From Sipunculus nudus (taxonomy: Eukaryota > Annelida > Sipuncula > Golfingiida > Sipunculidae), in NCBI GenBank assembly GCA_026874595.1, contig CM049310.1, positions 88,605,556 to 88,669,555 of the forward strand: DNA of 64,000 nucleotides, read 5' to 3'. Below are positions 1-12,238 of the stretch, piece after piece. The notes under the pieces are model-generated. The model made no database searches. It saw only the letters and a list, made by a program, of their open reading frames with translations, and was not told where the DNA came from. Each line of letters opens with the position of its first letter. Position 1 is the stretch's first letter. Made by a program: the position numbers and the translations under genes.

Positions 1-497
1 AGGTTAGAGGTCACCAGAGTTTGGTGGCACCATTATGACCTACCAAAAAATCTGATGGATTTTCATGAAACTCATTATGAATATCAACCATTGCAGTTTC
101 TGACCTGTATTAAATTCTCAGCAAAATTCACGCATATTTAATGAGGTCAGAGGTCAAGATATGTGGCGGATGTATTATGAACCATTTACGCTGCTCTTGT
201 TTAGGTTAAGAATTAATATGTTGAATAGTAATGTCTCATCGTAGTTAGTGTAGTTTTAGGTTCAGTTCAAAAAGTCTTAATGTTGAAGTCCCTACCACTA
301 AGGAGCTATATATGCATATACATTATGTTGTCTCTGCAAGATATATGCAAACAGGTTTGACCTGAAAATATAATTCACAATCATGTCTAATTTTACAAAT
401 GACAAATCAGGTTGTTCCTGACCTGGTTCATTTGTTTAATTACATACTGATACCTGTAGGGTATATTGCAAATCATCATGTGTTTATGTTTTTACAG

Positions 498-1459
498 ATG
501 TAGACGTAGAGGCAGAGGGAGAGCCCAGTGAGACTAGAGACATCAAGTTTGTCCGCTGGCTTTGTAGGCACAAGGTGAGAGTTTCATTGGAATTTCTAGG
601 TAATGGTGCCTTAAATTGTTTCCTTTTATCTTTTATGTCCTTGACATGCACTAGGTGTGGTTTACTTTATGTCTCTTGCTCTGTCTTAAGATAACAATGT
701 GTTAACCATTCCCGCTTTTAGTTAGAGCACAGGGCACAATGCATGGAGTTAGAGTCTCAGCCATTAAGTGATGAGATTGTTCATGGTCAGCCCCCATCCA
801 GGATGAGCACTCAGCAGGTTTAATGGGGGAGACTGTACCTGCCAGTTGTTTTAACTTAAAAAAAACGAGTGCACCTTTAGGGGGCATTTTAAGTATGGTA
901 CTCAGAGCCTGGTCGGTGAGAGGATAATCATATGTTTGTGATCTGAAACCCGAATGAAGTTCTGCAGATGTACATAGTTATGCCAGCATTACAAAAATGG
1001 AGTTGGTTATCTTGACCAAAAAAAAGAAACATTACAATGTGTTATATATATATAACTTATAGATAAAGATTATTTAAGGGCAATGTTCCTAGATTCAATT
1101 TCTGCATGATTTGTAACAACCATTTCAGAGTTCTGGAATAAAGTGTCTATAGTATTAGAATTACAGAAAGTGTTTGACCAATTTTTTTTACTACAGTTTG
1201 TTACAAATGACTTATTTTATGCTATCCTTCTATACTAGTTTGTAAATATATAATTCACTTAAAATTTATTTAAAGTAACCTGGCTATTTTCTTGAAAATG
1301 GTTCTTCATTTCCAGAAACTGGCCACAATCCCCACCAGTGCCTTCTACAGTCAAGCTCACAAGCCTCTTGCCAACAATCTGATCAGGTTCTGTTTCTTCA
1401 AGGAGGATTCTACTCTTGAGAAAGCAGGTCAAATCCTCAAGGCCTGGAAATCGACATAA
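498..1459 (+). CDS. KYAT3: Kynurenine/cysteine-conjugate aminotransferase, last two exons (5' part off window)
   Basis: Exons 498-574 and 1316-1459 join in phase 0 and encode the C-terminus of a fold-type I, PLP-dependent aminotransferase. Members transaminate kynurenine to kynurenic acid and can also act as cysteine-S-conjugate beta-lyases, in cytosol or mitochondria. The first exon has a TTTACAG acceptor and enters with two bases of a split codon; it gives about 26 residues including DIKFVRWLCRHK. The second has a TTCCAG acceptor and gives 47 residues, including KLATIPTSAF and LIRFCFFKEDSTL, ending AWKST and TAA at 1457-1459. The IPxSAF and RFCFxKxDSTL motifs are typical of the small C-terminal domain of the KYAT1/KYAT3 family; the DSTL form looks closer to KYAT3. 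The catalytic lysine lies upstream of the window. The family call is strong; the choice of paralogue is tentative. Confidence 0.88.
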
Positions 1460-2718
1460 TGAGGTCAAAGGTCTAGGTCAATTAAAGGTTAAGGTCATGC
1501 AATGTGTATGAGAAATTTAAGTCAAGTATGTTCTTTTGTACAAGCTGTGGAATCTGAAGTGACTTGTGTAACATTATATTGACTAAATGAAAATAATGAT
1601 GAAAACCTGTTTTACTCAGTGAGTTACACACAAACACACAGACACGCACAAAACCAGTAGCTGTTTTACCGCATGCAAGTCATCACACTATTAAAACTTG
1701 CAAGAAATACACATATTGAAATATATATATATATTTATATATATATACATATTTATATGTATATTCTTATATTTTACATTATATGGTGACTTAGGATATG
1801 AAACTGTGTATTACACCTTGGATCCAGTTGTAGCAGTTACGCTCCTTCACTGTGCAGCGTTGTGAGAAGAAAGAGGATATATATACTGCAGTGTTTAACT
1901 CGTAACTAGAAAAGTAACCTAATTTGTTTTGTTGTTGAAAAAACTTCAGTGCCCACAGTACATGGTAATGTAGTCATTGTTACTGCCTTGGTTCTAATGG
2001 TCGACTGCATGAGTATCAACACGGTATATCTTTTGAATCATGGATATATAATTTTGATTTCATCTGTTAATGAGGAAAGCAAAGTTGTTTGCTAGAATGG
2101 TTAAGATGTTGAAGAGACTTACCAAAAGATGGCTTATCAATACCTGCTGATGTATATAGGTGAAGGAATTTATATTTGGGTGTATATAACAAATATTTGA
2201 CCTGCCAGTTGCAAATAATTAACACAGTGAAAACGTGAGGGTAATTAACTAGCACTGTTTAATAGCACTTTGTAATGTGAATGAACAAAACATTTTACAA
2301 TTGTTGATGAATTACATTCTGTAATGTGAATGAACATAACATTTTACAAATGTTGATGAATTACATTCTTTGTTTTATGCGAATTATATAGTTATAGGTT
2401 GCGATATATCATTCGACACTATAAGGAGTAGATCATATTTTCCTAAATCCCGTTTTGCTAACATTTGGTGCACCTTCGTAGACCAAGCGGTCATTAAAAA
2501 ACATGGTTAAAGCCCGATCTTACCAGTGGTGAAGTAATTGTATAATTTAGTATCGTGGCATCGCGGTGTTTTTATTATTGTGAAGTTTATGATACCAAAG
2601 TATTGTGAAAGTATATGATTTGCCATAAATGTGTTTGTGTGCGCCGTTGTATCAAGATTGTTATCATGTCTTCAATGAATAACGTGATATGTCATGTTTA
2701 TGAAGATGGTACAATAAA
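1460..2718 (+). other. Probable 3'UTR of the KYAT-like gene with poly(A) signal
   Basis: AT-rich non-coding sequence follows the stop codon. It contains a (TA)n-like stretch near 1721-1750 and a short tandem duplication at 2271-2368. A canonical AATAAA at 2713-2718 is the best poly(A) signal I see. The extent of the UTR is inferred; no transcript evidence is available. Confidence 0.45.
2271..2368. repeat. Two-copy tandem duplication, 49-bp unit
   Basis: The unit beginning TGTAATGTGAATGAACA and ending GATGAATTACATTC occurs twice head to tail (2271-2319 and 2320-2368) with only a few substitutions, so it is a recent local duplication inside the probable 3'UTR. Confidence 0.9.
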
Positions 2719-4465
2719 CTGTGTATAAGAACCTGATGTGTAATAATGGTTAATTTATTGGCTATCAGCTTGCTTCAGTCATTTAAAGTAACAATTGGTC
2801 TCCTGAAGAAGTGAATCCCCGCCAAGTCAGAAAGACAAATGATGAACATTTTAATGAGGATCATACATGAGTCTTAGCAGGAACACTGCATCCACAACAA
2901 AAGCTTTACATAATTGAAAAGTAAATACAAACAACCCTGATATCTAGAAACAGTATTTTCATATTTTCAAAACTTATTCATAGAATTCTCCAAAAAGTAA
3001 TATATTTCATATACGGATTTTGTTTAATGCCTAAAAATTTGGAATGAAATTAGAAGGACAAAGTTCGTGAATGAAGTGGTGTTATGTATAACTGAAGTAT
3101 GAAATTGCGTTAAAAGTCAAAGTTGTGGATCTTTTAGTCAAACGTGACATATAAAAATGCACTATTTGGAGAATGTCTTGAGTGAATCAACTCATTCAAA
3201 GTTCGACTCTTTGTATATATGGCCATTTTTCTGACAGGTGACATTCTGTGGATGGCTTCATATTCGCGTTTTTTTTTTTTTTTTTCGATTTTCTTTGTTT
3301 AGCGAGGGTTCCTTTTTCACTCAGAGTAGGCCTATACAAGATCTTATATGTACATCCGTTTTTATATGAATTAATTATGTTAAATTATAAGTGCGCAAAA
3401 TCTCATCAAATAGGCGACGAACCAAGATAAACCTGAACGAGTGGAAGTTATTGGTCATAATTATTTTTTGCATATAAGTTTAAAGATTTTACATAATTTA
3501 AAATAGTAATCAGTCAATTATTTATTATATAAATCTTATGCAATTCGATTTGCCTTTGATGATTGCGCCTCATATTCACGACAAAATTTTCTCGATTTCC
3601 TTTTTCTTGCAAATTTCGCGAATTTGAAACCATCGCGAACAAAAAGGCCACCTTTTGTTTTCCTTTCAAACCAAGCTAATTTGTTTTACATTGATATAAG
3701 ACGCTGAAATATATTATTAACCTGTTATTTTAACATTTGCATTGATGAAATTTCCATTCACCGTGGTAACATAATTTAATATAACGTTACGATGTGATGT
3801 ATTAGTGTTATTGAAAATTTTTGGAAAGTGCGGTAATTAAAATCCAGTAGAATTTAGCGAATTTTTAGTTATATAATATTTTATATATGAAAGTATCTCA
3901 AACACAATTTTCTTTTTTATCCTTCCATCTCTCTTAATAGATTAAATTTTGTTTCAGTAAAAATAAAAAAAAAATATTCTTAACAAGAAGGAAAGATAAT
4001 AGTGGGAAAAATAAATTCAAATTAAAAAGAAATTTAAATTACTTTTGTTTTGATTGTATATATAGATGTAGACGTTCTGACAAGGTTGCTGCTTTAAACT
4101 TTTTTTGAAAATTTTGATTGAACATAAATTCAGGTGTTTGGCCAGAAATGTTACGTTAATCATTTAAGATTTTCATAGTATTTCTAGCATATATATACTA
4201 TTCGTTCCCTTAATTCGATACATATAGATGCTGTTCCTTAAAACTGCTTGGACATTGCCCACCTACCACAACGACTGATATCAGTTAAAACTGTTAAGCC
4301 TTGCAATGAATGTCAAGTATAATAGTATATTGCACATTATTCTCGAACGGTTTACATACAAAGCTTGAGGGAAATGTTCAAGTATCTGAATTTCATCACC
4401 TTAATATTTACTGACCATGTTCACCGAGTCTAAATTTGAACACAATGTTGTTCTCAATTTACGAA
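2719..4465. other. Intergenic, no gene seen
   Basis: Very AT-rich sequence with stops in all frames, short A and T runs, and no exon-like reading frame with flanking splice signals. I see nothing else in it. Confidence 0.6.
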
Positions 4466-4961
4466 CAGGGGCGTCAATGTGTGTGTGGGGGGGGGGGGGG
4501 GTGGGGGTGGGAGGGTATATATCCCCCTAACATTTGTGAAAATGGGGATGATGAATGTGGTCAACCCCTCTCCCCACAACATTAAGATAATAAAATGATA
4601 TATATTAATAAATAAAATTATAGACTTTGGTTCCATTTTTGGATTTACTATAAAATAAAATATCTATAAAACTGGATTAGAATTAACTTATAATGGAAAC
4701 ATTATACCTTATTTTCTAAAACATTATACTTAATTATAATTTTTAATGTCAGGGGCGTCAGTATAGTGGGGATGGGGGTGTAATCATGCCCCCCCCCCCA
4801 CTTTTCAGATAATAATATTATAATATTGCAAAAGAAATATATTAATAAATAGAAGTAAAGACTTTGATCTATTTACTCAAAAATGTTATATCTAAACCTT
4901 GTTTAGAATTGCCAAAATAACTTATTTTCTAAAACACTATAATTAATTGAAATATGATTAA

Positions 4962-5011
<50 letters not shown>

Positions 5012-5150
5012 ATATATATATACCAGGTCATCCCCCCACCCTGGAAGAAAAATTGACGCCACTGTTTATTGTGTCTCATGTATGTGTGTGAGGGTGTGTA
5101 TATGTGTGTGCAAGTCCTCCCCCCAAGCACACCCTGGAAGATAAATTGAT
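4466..5150. mobile_element. Outer hAT-like MITE copy, interrupted by a relative
   Basis: The left end CAGGGGCGTCAATGTG at 4466 is followed by a G-run and an AT-rich core that ends in the same words as the inner copy (TTATTTTCTAAAACA). The sequence resumes after the inner element, at about 5085-5145, with a C-rich stretch and CACCCTGGAAGATAAATTGA, which parallels the right end of the inner copy. I therefore read this as one older element split by a second insertion. Its right terminus is eroded and I found no target duplication for it. Confidence 0.6.
4750..5064. mobile_element. hAT-like MITE, 315 bp, with 8-bp target-site duplication
   Basis: The left end is CAGGGGCGTCA; the right end TGACGCCACTG is its reverse complement with one change. 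The flanks are TTTAATGT (4742-4749) and TTTATTGT (5065-5072), an 8-bp duplication with one mismatch, as expected for hAT elements. It carries no coding capacity. The interior contains C-runs and the (TA)n/(TG)n block at 4963-5022. Confidence 0.8.
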
Positions 5151-6235
5151 AACAAGAAATGATAGTGAAGAAAATACCCAGGTACATGTATTAATATACA
5201 GGTATAGACCTGGCCGTGATTTAGTGACACGTGCACGGTACAGACAATTTGATAGACTCCCTTATCTATGTCAGGAAACATCGCCAAAAATATAGTCCAC
5301 TGTCATTTATATAGAATCCTCTGTGTATGCTCCAAAGTGAATATTATCCTAGAACAAACTGTTTTGAAATCCTCAGCTGAATCCAACATCGTCAGCACAA
5401 GCTTGAAAATGTAACATAAAATTGAAAGTCTGGTGTAAAAAAAAGGTTTTCGCCCCCAGCTCTCTTCATTATCCACCCGTTCGATAACATTGCATGAGAA
5501 TCACGATATTTATATTTGATTTATTTTTATGTATGTGTTATGTTTTAATACTATTCTGTTTCTCATTAACAGACGCATAATTGTGAGATTTTTGAGGAAA
5601 ATATGACAGAGTACAAAATGATTTGCAATATATAGCATGTAATATATAAATATTATCTGTTTAAAGCTGTTGACACATAACAGCGTTTATCGCATTGATC
5701 GCATCCGTTGGTCAAATGCAAACGGGATGGACGGCAACCATGCGGCAACACATGACACATATATATAAACAAGCGTCAAAGAGCTAAAGATACCTCTTTT
5801 TGTCCCTTCAGACCAAGATGCATATACTTTTAATGAAAAATGTCCTAAAAAATATATTTTAAATTAAATTAACGGGTGAAGTTGAACGCCCCATGGTAAA
5901 CGTTACGTTCATGTGTCAGGTTCAACTGAAATTATAGTGTCCAATATTGTTTAGACGGATGCGTTAATCGGATGCGAAAAATGCTGGTATGTGTCACCAG
6001 CTTTATACCTTAAAATGTGAGGGAAGCAAGGCACGTCCCCCATCCCTAAAAAGTGTGTGTGTGGGGGAGGGGGGCATCACTATCACTTCATTTACAATTC
6101 AGTAAGCTAACCGTGCAGAATGGATTAAGTTACACTTCCCAAAAAGATTTTTGTCATGTTTATAGAAAACATTATTTTTCCCAGTTAATTGTTCTATCAT
6201 CACAGTAATATTTTTCACATATTTTCGGAAAAAAG
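5151..6235. other. Intergenic, no gene seen
   Basis: AT-rich DNA without a convincing exon. A short G-rich run lies near 6060-6075. Nothing further is supported. Confidence 0.6.
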
Positions 6236-7360
6236 CAGTGGCGTAACCAGCATGCCCCCCCCCAAAAAAAAAGGGAAGGTGGCAAAAAAATCTTGAAGGG
6301 GAAAAAGGAAGGAAAGAGGGGAAAGAGGGAAGAAGAGAAAGGGAAGAAAGAAGAAAAAGGAGAGGAAAGGGAAAACAAGGAGAAAGGGAAGGAAGAAAAA
6401 AAGTGGAATGAAAGGAAAGAAAAGAAAAGGGAAAGAAAAAGGAGAAATGGAAGAAGAATAGAAGATGAGAAAGGAGAAAAAAGGAAGCTAATGAAAAGAT
6501 GAAGGGGCTAAGGAAAGAAAAAAAAATATCACTTAACTACTCATCTAACTAACAAAAATAGTGGTAGCCTGGTTAGGCCTACATTACTGCTATTGTTATT
6601 AATACTTTAAAGAATTGGGAAACAAAAATACTTAAAAAAACATAAGTTAATACAATTGTTTAGGGAAACTGCTGCTGAGGGAAACTAGAAATAATTAAGT
6701 TTGATTCGTTTGTGGTACCATCACCAAGCTACATGTCCCTTTTTACCTGGATTGCATTGTTTGTGGTCAAATTGACTGTCACTCCCATCTTCAGTTGAAT
6801 ATTGCATGATACTTACGACAATGGGTACGTTACTGCAAGTCAGTTAGCTAATGGAAAGTAAAAACTTAAATTGCCATTGACACTTTATATGTAAACTGGC
6901 ATCATAGGCAGTAGGTCAGAGGGATCCATATTACCCCAGCACGAACTGGGGCATTATGGATCCCTGTACTTTTCAATGGACATTCTGGCGGATGCTGCTG
7001 AAATGATGCAATACACTAAAAGTTGTATTTTTTAAATTGGATTTCCATAACATGGCATTTCCCTATATGCCAGAATGCAAATGGGAGGGAGCCATATTAT
7101 CCCAACTTTGCATTTTGTATTTTCCTGCAGACTTCATGATGTAGACCTAAGTGTTCATCATATTGCATTCTTTTTGCATGCGTTTATGATGTTAAAATAA
7201 TCAGAATTCTTTTCATGTGGTGGTGGGAGGGGTCCCCGGAGCACTTCCCTTAAGATCCTAAGACACAAGCAGTGCACTTCGTTTTCAGCTCACCCGGTAC
7301 AGAATCGGGGAACCTTTTGAGTCTTGCCCCCTCGGACAGTCAGGTCTGGTTACGTCCCTG
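6236..7360. mobile_element. Non-autonomous hAT-like element, 1125 bp, with 8-bp target-site duplication
   Basis: The left terminus CAGTGGCGTAACCAG pairs with the right terminus CTGGTTACGTCCCTG, giving 15-bp inverted repeats with two mismatches. The flanks are GAAAAAAG (6228-6235) and GAATAAAG (7361-7368), an 8-bp duplication with one mismatch. CAG termini and 8-bp duplications are hallmarks of the hAT superfamily. No transposase frame is present. The interior begins with a C-run and a polypurine tract. Confidence 0.85.
6289..6520. repeat. Polypurine tract (G/A-rich, about 230 bp)
   Basis: The + strand is almost exclusively A and G here, in a degenerate GGAAAGA pattern. The lysine/glutamate-rich frame that crosses it is a by-product of composition. 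It lies inside the hAT-like element. Confidence 0.9.
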
Positions 7361-8426
7361 GAATAAAGCGTTCCTATTTTGCACATATATTTAGAGAGAA
7401 AGATAATCTAATACACCTTTTTATAACGTCTCATTAAGCAGTGACATGCCTTAATTGTTACACTCGCTGTGAAACTCTCAACAATTTTGAAATTTACGAA
7501 GAAGGAAATATGATAAACGTACAATAAAAAAAATAGAATATATTTCATTTTTTTAATGATAATTAAGTTGTTAAATGCCGGGTTGTTGTCAGGTATACGA
7601 GTTATATCTCTTCTTCCATGATATGAAAATATTTGCTTTTTGAAAAAATGTTAACATTTATACGGGCCGCATGATCAATGACAGTAAATAATATAAGTAT
7701 ATATATAATCAGGGACAGAATACTTTAAAATTTTCACCTTTCCAACGGAAATGCATTAATACAGGTGTGCCTTTCTGCAGCAGAAAAATTTGCCTTTCCG
7801 CTAAAGATGCATTCTACCATCATATGAAACTTTCAGTCACATGTGCACTTCGTTCAATGTAAACGTGGTTCTGCCACCTTATACATGTCATCCTACATGC
7901 ACACTTACATGCATATAGATCTGAATATTTCCAGTAGTAACACTGTTATATCAGAAACACGAGTAATCAGGAGGGCCTTAATGCCGGAAGGGATCAGAAA
8001 TTATAGACCATTTTATGCGAAAACAGGAAATATATATTTAGGAAGACGGTGGAAGACCTAAAATATTACTAGCTCTAAACATGTTCACTTAACGAAAAAG
8101 ATCATGTTTAGTCATGTTTCTTCAATTTATCAGCTTCTAATGTGGATAACATTACCTTTTCATCGGATTGGTATAAAAACATGAAAAATGCCTATCCGAT
8201 CACGTGTGTGTCGGCATGTCTGAGATCGACATGTATAGGCGTAAATGCGTCATTATGACCCCTGAATATAATAATAGCGACCGTGAGCCTTAAATATTAC
8301 AAAGTGTTATAGGTCTCGCATATAATTAATTAAATTGCAGTAGGTAATGGTATAATATAAATGAATTAAAACTGAATACTGATTAAAAAAATAAATATAT
8401 ATCAGCTTATCAGATGTTTGTCTTTG

Positions 8427-8431
<5 letters not shown>
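7361..8431. other. Intergenic, no gene seen
   Basis: AT-rich sequence without splice-bounded coding potential. Nothing notable is seen. Confidence 0.6.

Positions 8432-8489
<58 letters not shown>
8432..8489. repeat. (TA)n(TG)n microsatellite, left flank of the 1.69-kb element
   Basis: Pure TA dinucleotides switch to TG dinucleotides and abut the left terminus of the inverted-repeat element at 8490. Confidence 0.97.
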
Positions 8490-8491
<2 letters not shown>

Positions 8492-10173
8492 CGAGGCCCG
8501 GATTAGAATCTGGCCCAATTTAAAACTGGGCCAGCCCAGATCAAAATCCTAATCTACCCCTAGGCTGGCTTCAATTACACTATATTTAACTAGCTGGCCT
8601 TTCATCAATTCAAAGAATTTGTAAAACATTGTAAGACTGTAAGTCAATAATAATTTATATTTAATTAATTTATTTCATATTCTATGAAAATATCATTTGT
8701 TGGATCCTGTCATATTATTTTGTAATTTCACCTTTTATGTGAAATGTCTAATATATAATTATAAGATAACCATGTTAAACATTGGTATTTTACGGCTAAA
8801 AACTACAAATATAGCTTGCAGAACATGTGAATTTATTCAACAAACTAAAACAAAATTTAATCAATAATAATTAATATATATGTTACTCAATGTTAAGCTT
8901 GTGATCCAAGACCTGTAAATGCAAAACTTTATTTGATATGTTAAATTAATTACATTTATCATAAGTTGGGGTTTTTGTCTGTATCCCCTACCCCCCCCCC
9001 CCCCCCCAGTCACCCATTAAAAAAATTTGCACTTATTGTAACATTGGACCTAGAACTTATAACGTACTATACATATTAAGGAAAGAAGGCCCTGAAACAT
9101 CTGTTTAGATAGAACAGTGGGAATAATATTTACCAACTCAGCATTTTAACTATTGAAGGTAGAGAATATTTGTATTGCAGCTTTTAATTATCTTCAATTT
9201 ACATTAGTTATCAGTTAATAGATTAACTTTTTTTAAGTTATTAACTCAAAAGTGAAAATTCCACCATGTTTGTCACCCTTTGAATTAAAATTCTAAATTC
9301 AAATTTTCACTCATGTTCACCTCTATTTTTGAGACTTACAAATGACAACAATCATATCATTTTCTCAGCTGTGGATTTTCTGCTATTGAAAATTACAGAA
9401 ATGGTATCACAAACCTCTCCCTATAGCCCCATGTTAGGGTACAATGCCATGCTGCATGCTCACTCAAATGAGCATCAAGATTGATAAATTACTTTTGTTC
9501 ACTTATAAATGGGTAAAGCTGTATATATTTAATATTACACATGAAATTTTGATATTTAGAACAGAAAATTATCTCAGTTAAGTTGAAAATTTTGATATTA
9601 AGTCAAGTAGATGTCTCAGAACTGACACATATTCTAAACTGTGATTATGGTAGTTTGTTTACGTGAAGTTCAAATGTGAACTTGTATGCTTGAAGAAAAG
9701 ATGAAACAAAAGAAGCACATCACATTTGTTCATTAGCTTATTCCTCAGTAAAATATTTTAAATGATCTTGTTCATTATGTGCCCTTCAAAATGGTGTATC
9801 TGGAATAAATGTTTACTGTATTATCTGATTTAAGATGAGAAAAATCAAGCTAGCCTAAGATTAGATTAGGATTCTGATCTGGTTAGACCCAGTTTAAAAT
9901 CAGTCCATCACGAGATTGTAATCTTGACTAGCCCAGATTAAAATTTTGATCTGGGCCAGCCCAGTTTAAAATCAGTCCAGACCAGATTTAAATCCTGAAG
10001 TCTTCACCACAGGATTTTAATCTGGACCGGCCCAGATCAAAATTTTAATCTGGGCTGGCCCAGTTTAAAACTGGTCTGGCCCAGATTAGAATTTTGATCT
10101 GGGCCGGTTCAAATCAAAATTTTGATCTGGGCTGGCCCAGTTTTTAATTGGGCCAGATTCTAATCTGGGCCTC

Positions 10174-10176
<3 letters not shown>
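8490..10176. mobile_element. Inverted-repeat DNA element inserted in (TA)n microsatellite, 1687 bp
   Basis: The left end GTCGAGGCCCGGATTAGAAT is mirrored at the right end as TCTAATCTGGGCCTCGAC. The terminal inverted repeats stay recognisable for over 50 bp, including TCTGGCCCAATT and ACTGGGCCAGCCCAGATC. The right 300 bp (about 9850-10150) repeats the theme GATCTGGGCNGGCCCAGTTT several times in both orientations, so the subterminal region is itself built of short repeats. Both flanks are dinucleotide microsatellite, and no transposase frame is present. It could be a non-autonomous TIR transposon of unassigned superfamily or a foldback-type element. Confidence 0.8.

Positions 10177-10231
<55 letters not shown>
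10177..10231. repeat. (AT)n microsatellite, right flank of the 1.69-kb element
   Basis: Uninterrupted AT dinucleotides directly follow the right terminus at 10176. Confidence 0.97.
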
Positions 10232-10237
<6 letters not shown>

Positions 10238-10565
10238 ATAATTTAAACTTGTATTCAGAATAGAAGTTAAATGATTATAGGCATAAAATCTGGTCAACTG
10301 ATATATCGGTTGATGATTTCACGTAGCAATTAAAGTGTACATGCGACCTTAGATTTAGTTTAAAAGAATGATAAATCTGCTGACATTAAGAAACGGTTTT
10401 CATGACAAAATTACCCAAAAAGCATGTTTCCACAAGACAACTGCCAACAATGTTGATTAGAAGGAAACATATTATATTTTATTTATATTTGACAGAATAA
10501 ACATAAAAAACTACAGATACTGCAGATATATTAGCTACACACTACATCTAACTAACAATCATGAT

Positions 10566-10620
<55 letters not shown>

Positions 10621-11939
10621 CCGCTAACATCAGTAACGTAAAATGAATAATGTTATCTAATAAATATATATTTGTATCCCGTGGAGAACAAATATGACTT
10701 TTGTTTTCCTGCCATGTTTTACCCCTTGATCAGCTCTTACGATTATAATTAATGCACACAAAAGCAAATTAAGGGATGTAATAAAAGACGATGTCCATGT
10801 ACATAGAAAATGCTAACTGGAATTATCGTCACTAAACATGTGTCGTATAAACATGTACAGAATGTGATTTTAATTATTGGCGATTGTCTTGTTTCACAGT
10901 AAGGTTGTGCGGAATATTCATGTTGGCAGTTATTTTGCACATGAAAAAATCAGGGCGTCGATATATAGGTAGGCATGCGGGAAATATACCCCCCTCCCAC
11001 ACACACACACACACGCACACTTTGAGCAAGTGTATATATTTACTCGGGAAAAGTATATTATAATATATGTGGGTCTAATTTAAGGGAAATGTGCCCTAAC
11101 CTACGCCTCTGAAGATACAAGACGGTACTAGAACATTTTACTTCTGGGCCTGCAGTATCTGTTGTCTGTTGGGTTGTCTTCACGCCAGGAAATGACGTAA
11201 CACGCATTGCATGATGGGATTGTGAAAATAACATGTTCCAGGAAAACCGTACCTGTGTAGTTTGCGAAATTTAATACCTCGAAAATGCCGTCGAAATAAA
11301 GTTGATTATGCACTATATGCTAACATGCAGTCTTTTGTTGAAAAGTTAATATAAAAAGTTTATTCGAGTTTATTTGCATAAAACTCTTTATCTTCTTGCT
11401 CACTGACCAATACATATCCTTTAATAAAGTATTGTGGGTCTGATTTCGTTATTATTATTATTATTATTATAATTATTATTATTAATATGTTTTTGTTAGC
11501 TTTGGGATAAGGTAAAAGCATGTAAGCTTGTCATCAGCGCTAAGGTTTAAATAAATATAGGCCCAGACTTCACAATTTAAAATATTCATTATTAATCATA
11601 TCGATCAACTATTACTTCATATTTGAAAAGCATAGTGAAATACTGGCAAAATGCTGTCATTAGGTCACATTTTACAGGTCACTTTATATACGGGTCATAA
11701 CTATCTATTCATATTCAGTATTATCATTATTTATATATAATATTATAATACATATTAGCTGGTCGACATACTTTGTATAGAAAGTTGTCTTATTTATGAA
11801 AAGAGAATTAATAGACTCCATTTCGCTTAAACGGGAAGCGGGGTGGCTTATATCAAGGATATGAGTTATAATTCGCCCAAGCATAACTGTACTCAAGGCT
11901 GATACATATAGCCGTATAAGCTAGCTGAAGTCGCGTGAA
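10232..11939. other. Intergenic, no gene seen
   Basis: AT-rich. It holds an (AT)n tract at about 10568-10616, a (CA)n run near 10998-11018 beside a C-rich stretch, and an (ATT)n tract near 11449-11485. The motifs AGGGCGTCGA near 10952 and TACGCCTCTG near 11103 may be degenerate hAT-like MITE ends. Confidence 0.55.
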
Positions 11940-12238
11940 CCACACCCGGCGATCTATAAATAGACAAGGGGTCTAATTAGGCCATCGCACGCGGCTGCGG
12001 GCATGCATGGGCACTACACCAAAAACGACGCTACCCGCTTAGAAATTTATCGAGCGCTCACTAGCAACCATAATCAACAAAATCGCTTGTATTTATCTAG
12101 TATCACACACGTACAAAGGTAACACACAGCTCTCTCCTGATTGGCCCGTTCCCGGGGAAGGCCAATATATTCATAGGTCATGTCAGGTCACGAGTGAGGC
12201 TTACGCTACAACTCCGGCTGATGTACGCCAGGATTTGG
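11940..12238 (+). promoter_or_regulatory. Candidate promoter and non-coding first exon of the VWA gene
   Basis: Local G+C and CpG rise sharply here. An inverted CCAAT box (ATTGG, 12140-12144) and a CCAAT box (12162-12166) lie about 20 bp apart. They are followed by about 50-70 bp that ends in a strong splice donor, GG|GTAAGT, at 12239. A TATAAA-like word occurs farther upstream, at about 11955. The next good acceptor in sense is TTTACAG at 17350, 23 bp before the VWA start codon. Assignment to that gene is an inference from order and splice signals. Confidence 0.5.

Noticed and set aside
6293-6502. Lys/Glu-rich protein
   Set aside because: Composition artefact of the polypurine tract inside a hAT-like element; no splice or start context.
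10951-11114. Small hAT-like MITE
   Set aside because: AGGGCGTCGA and TACGCCTCTG resemble family ends, but pairing is weak and no 8-bp duplication is present.
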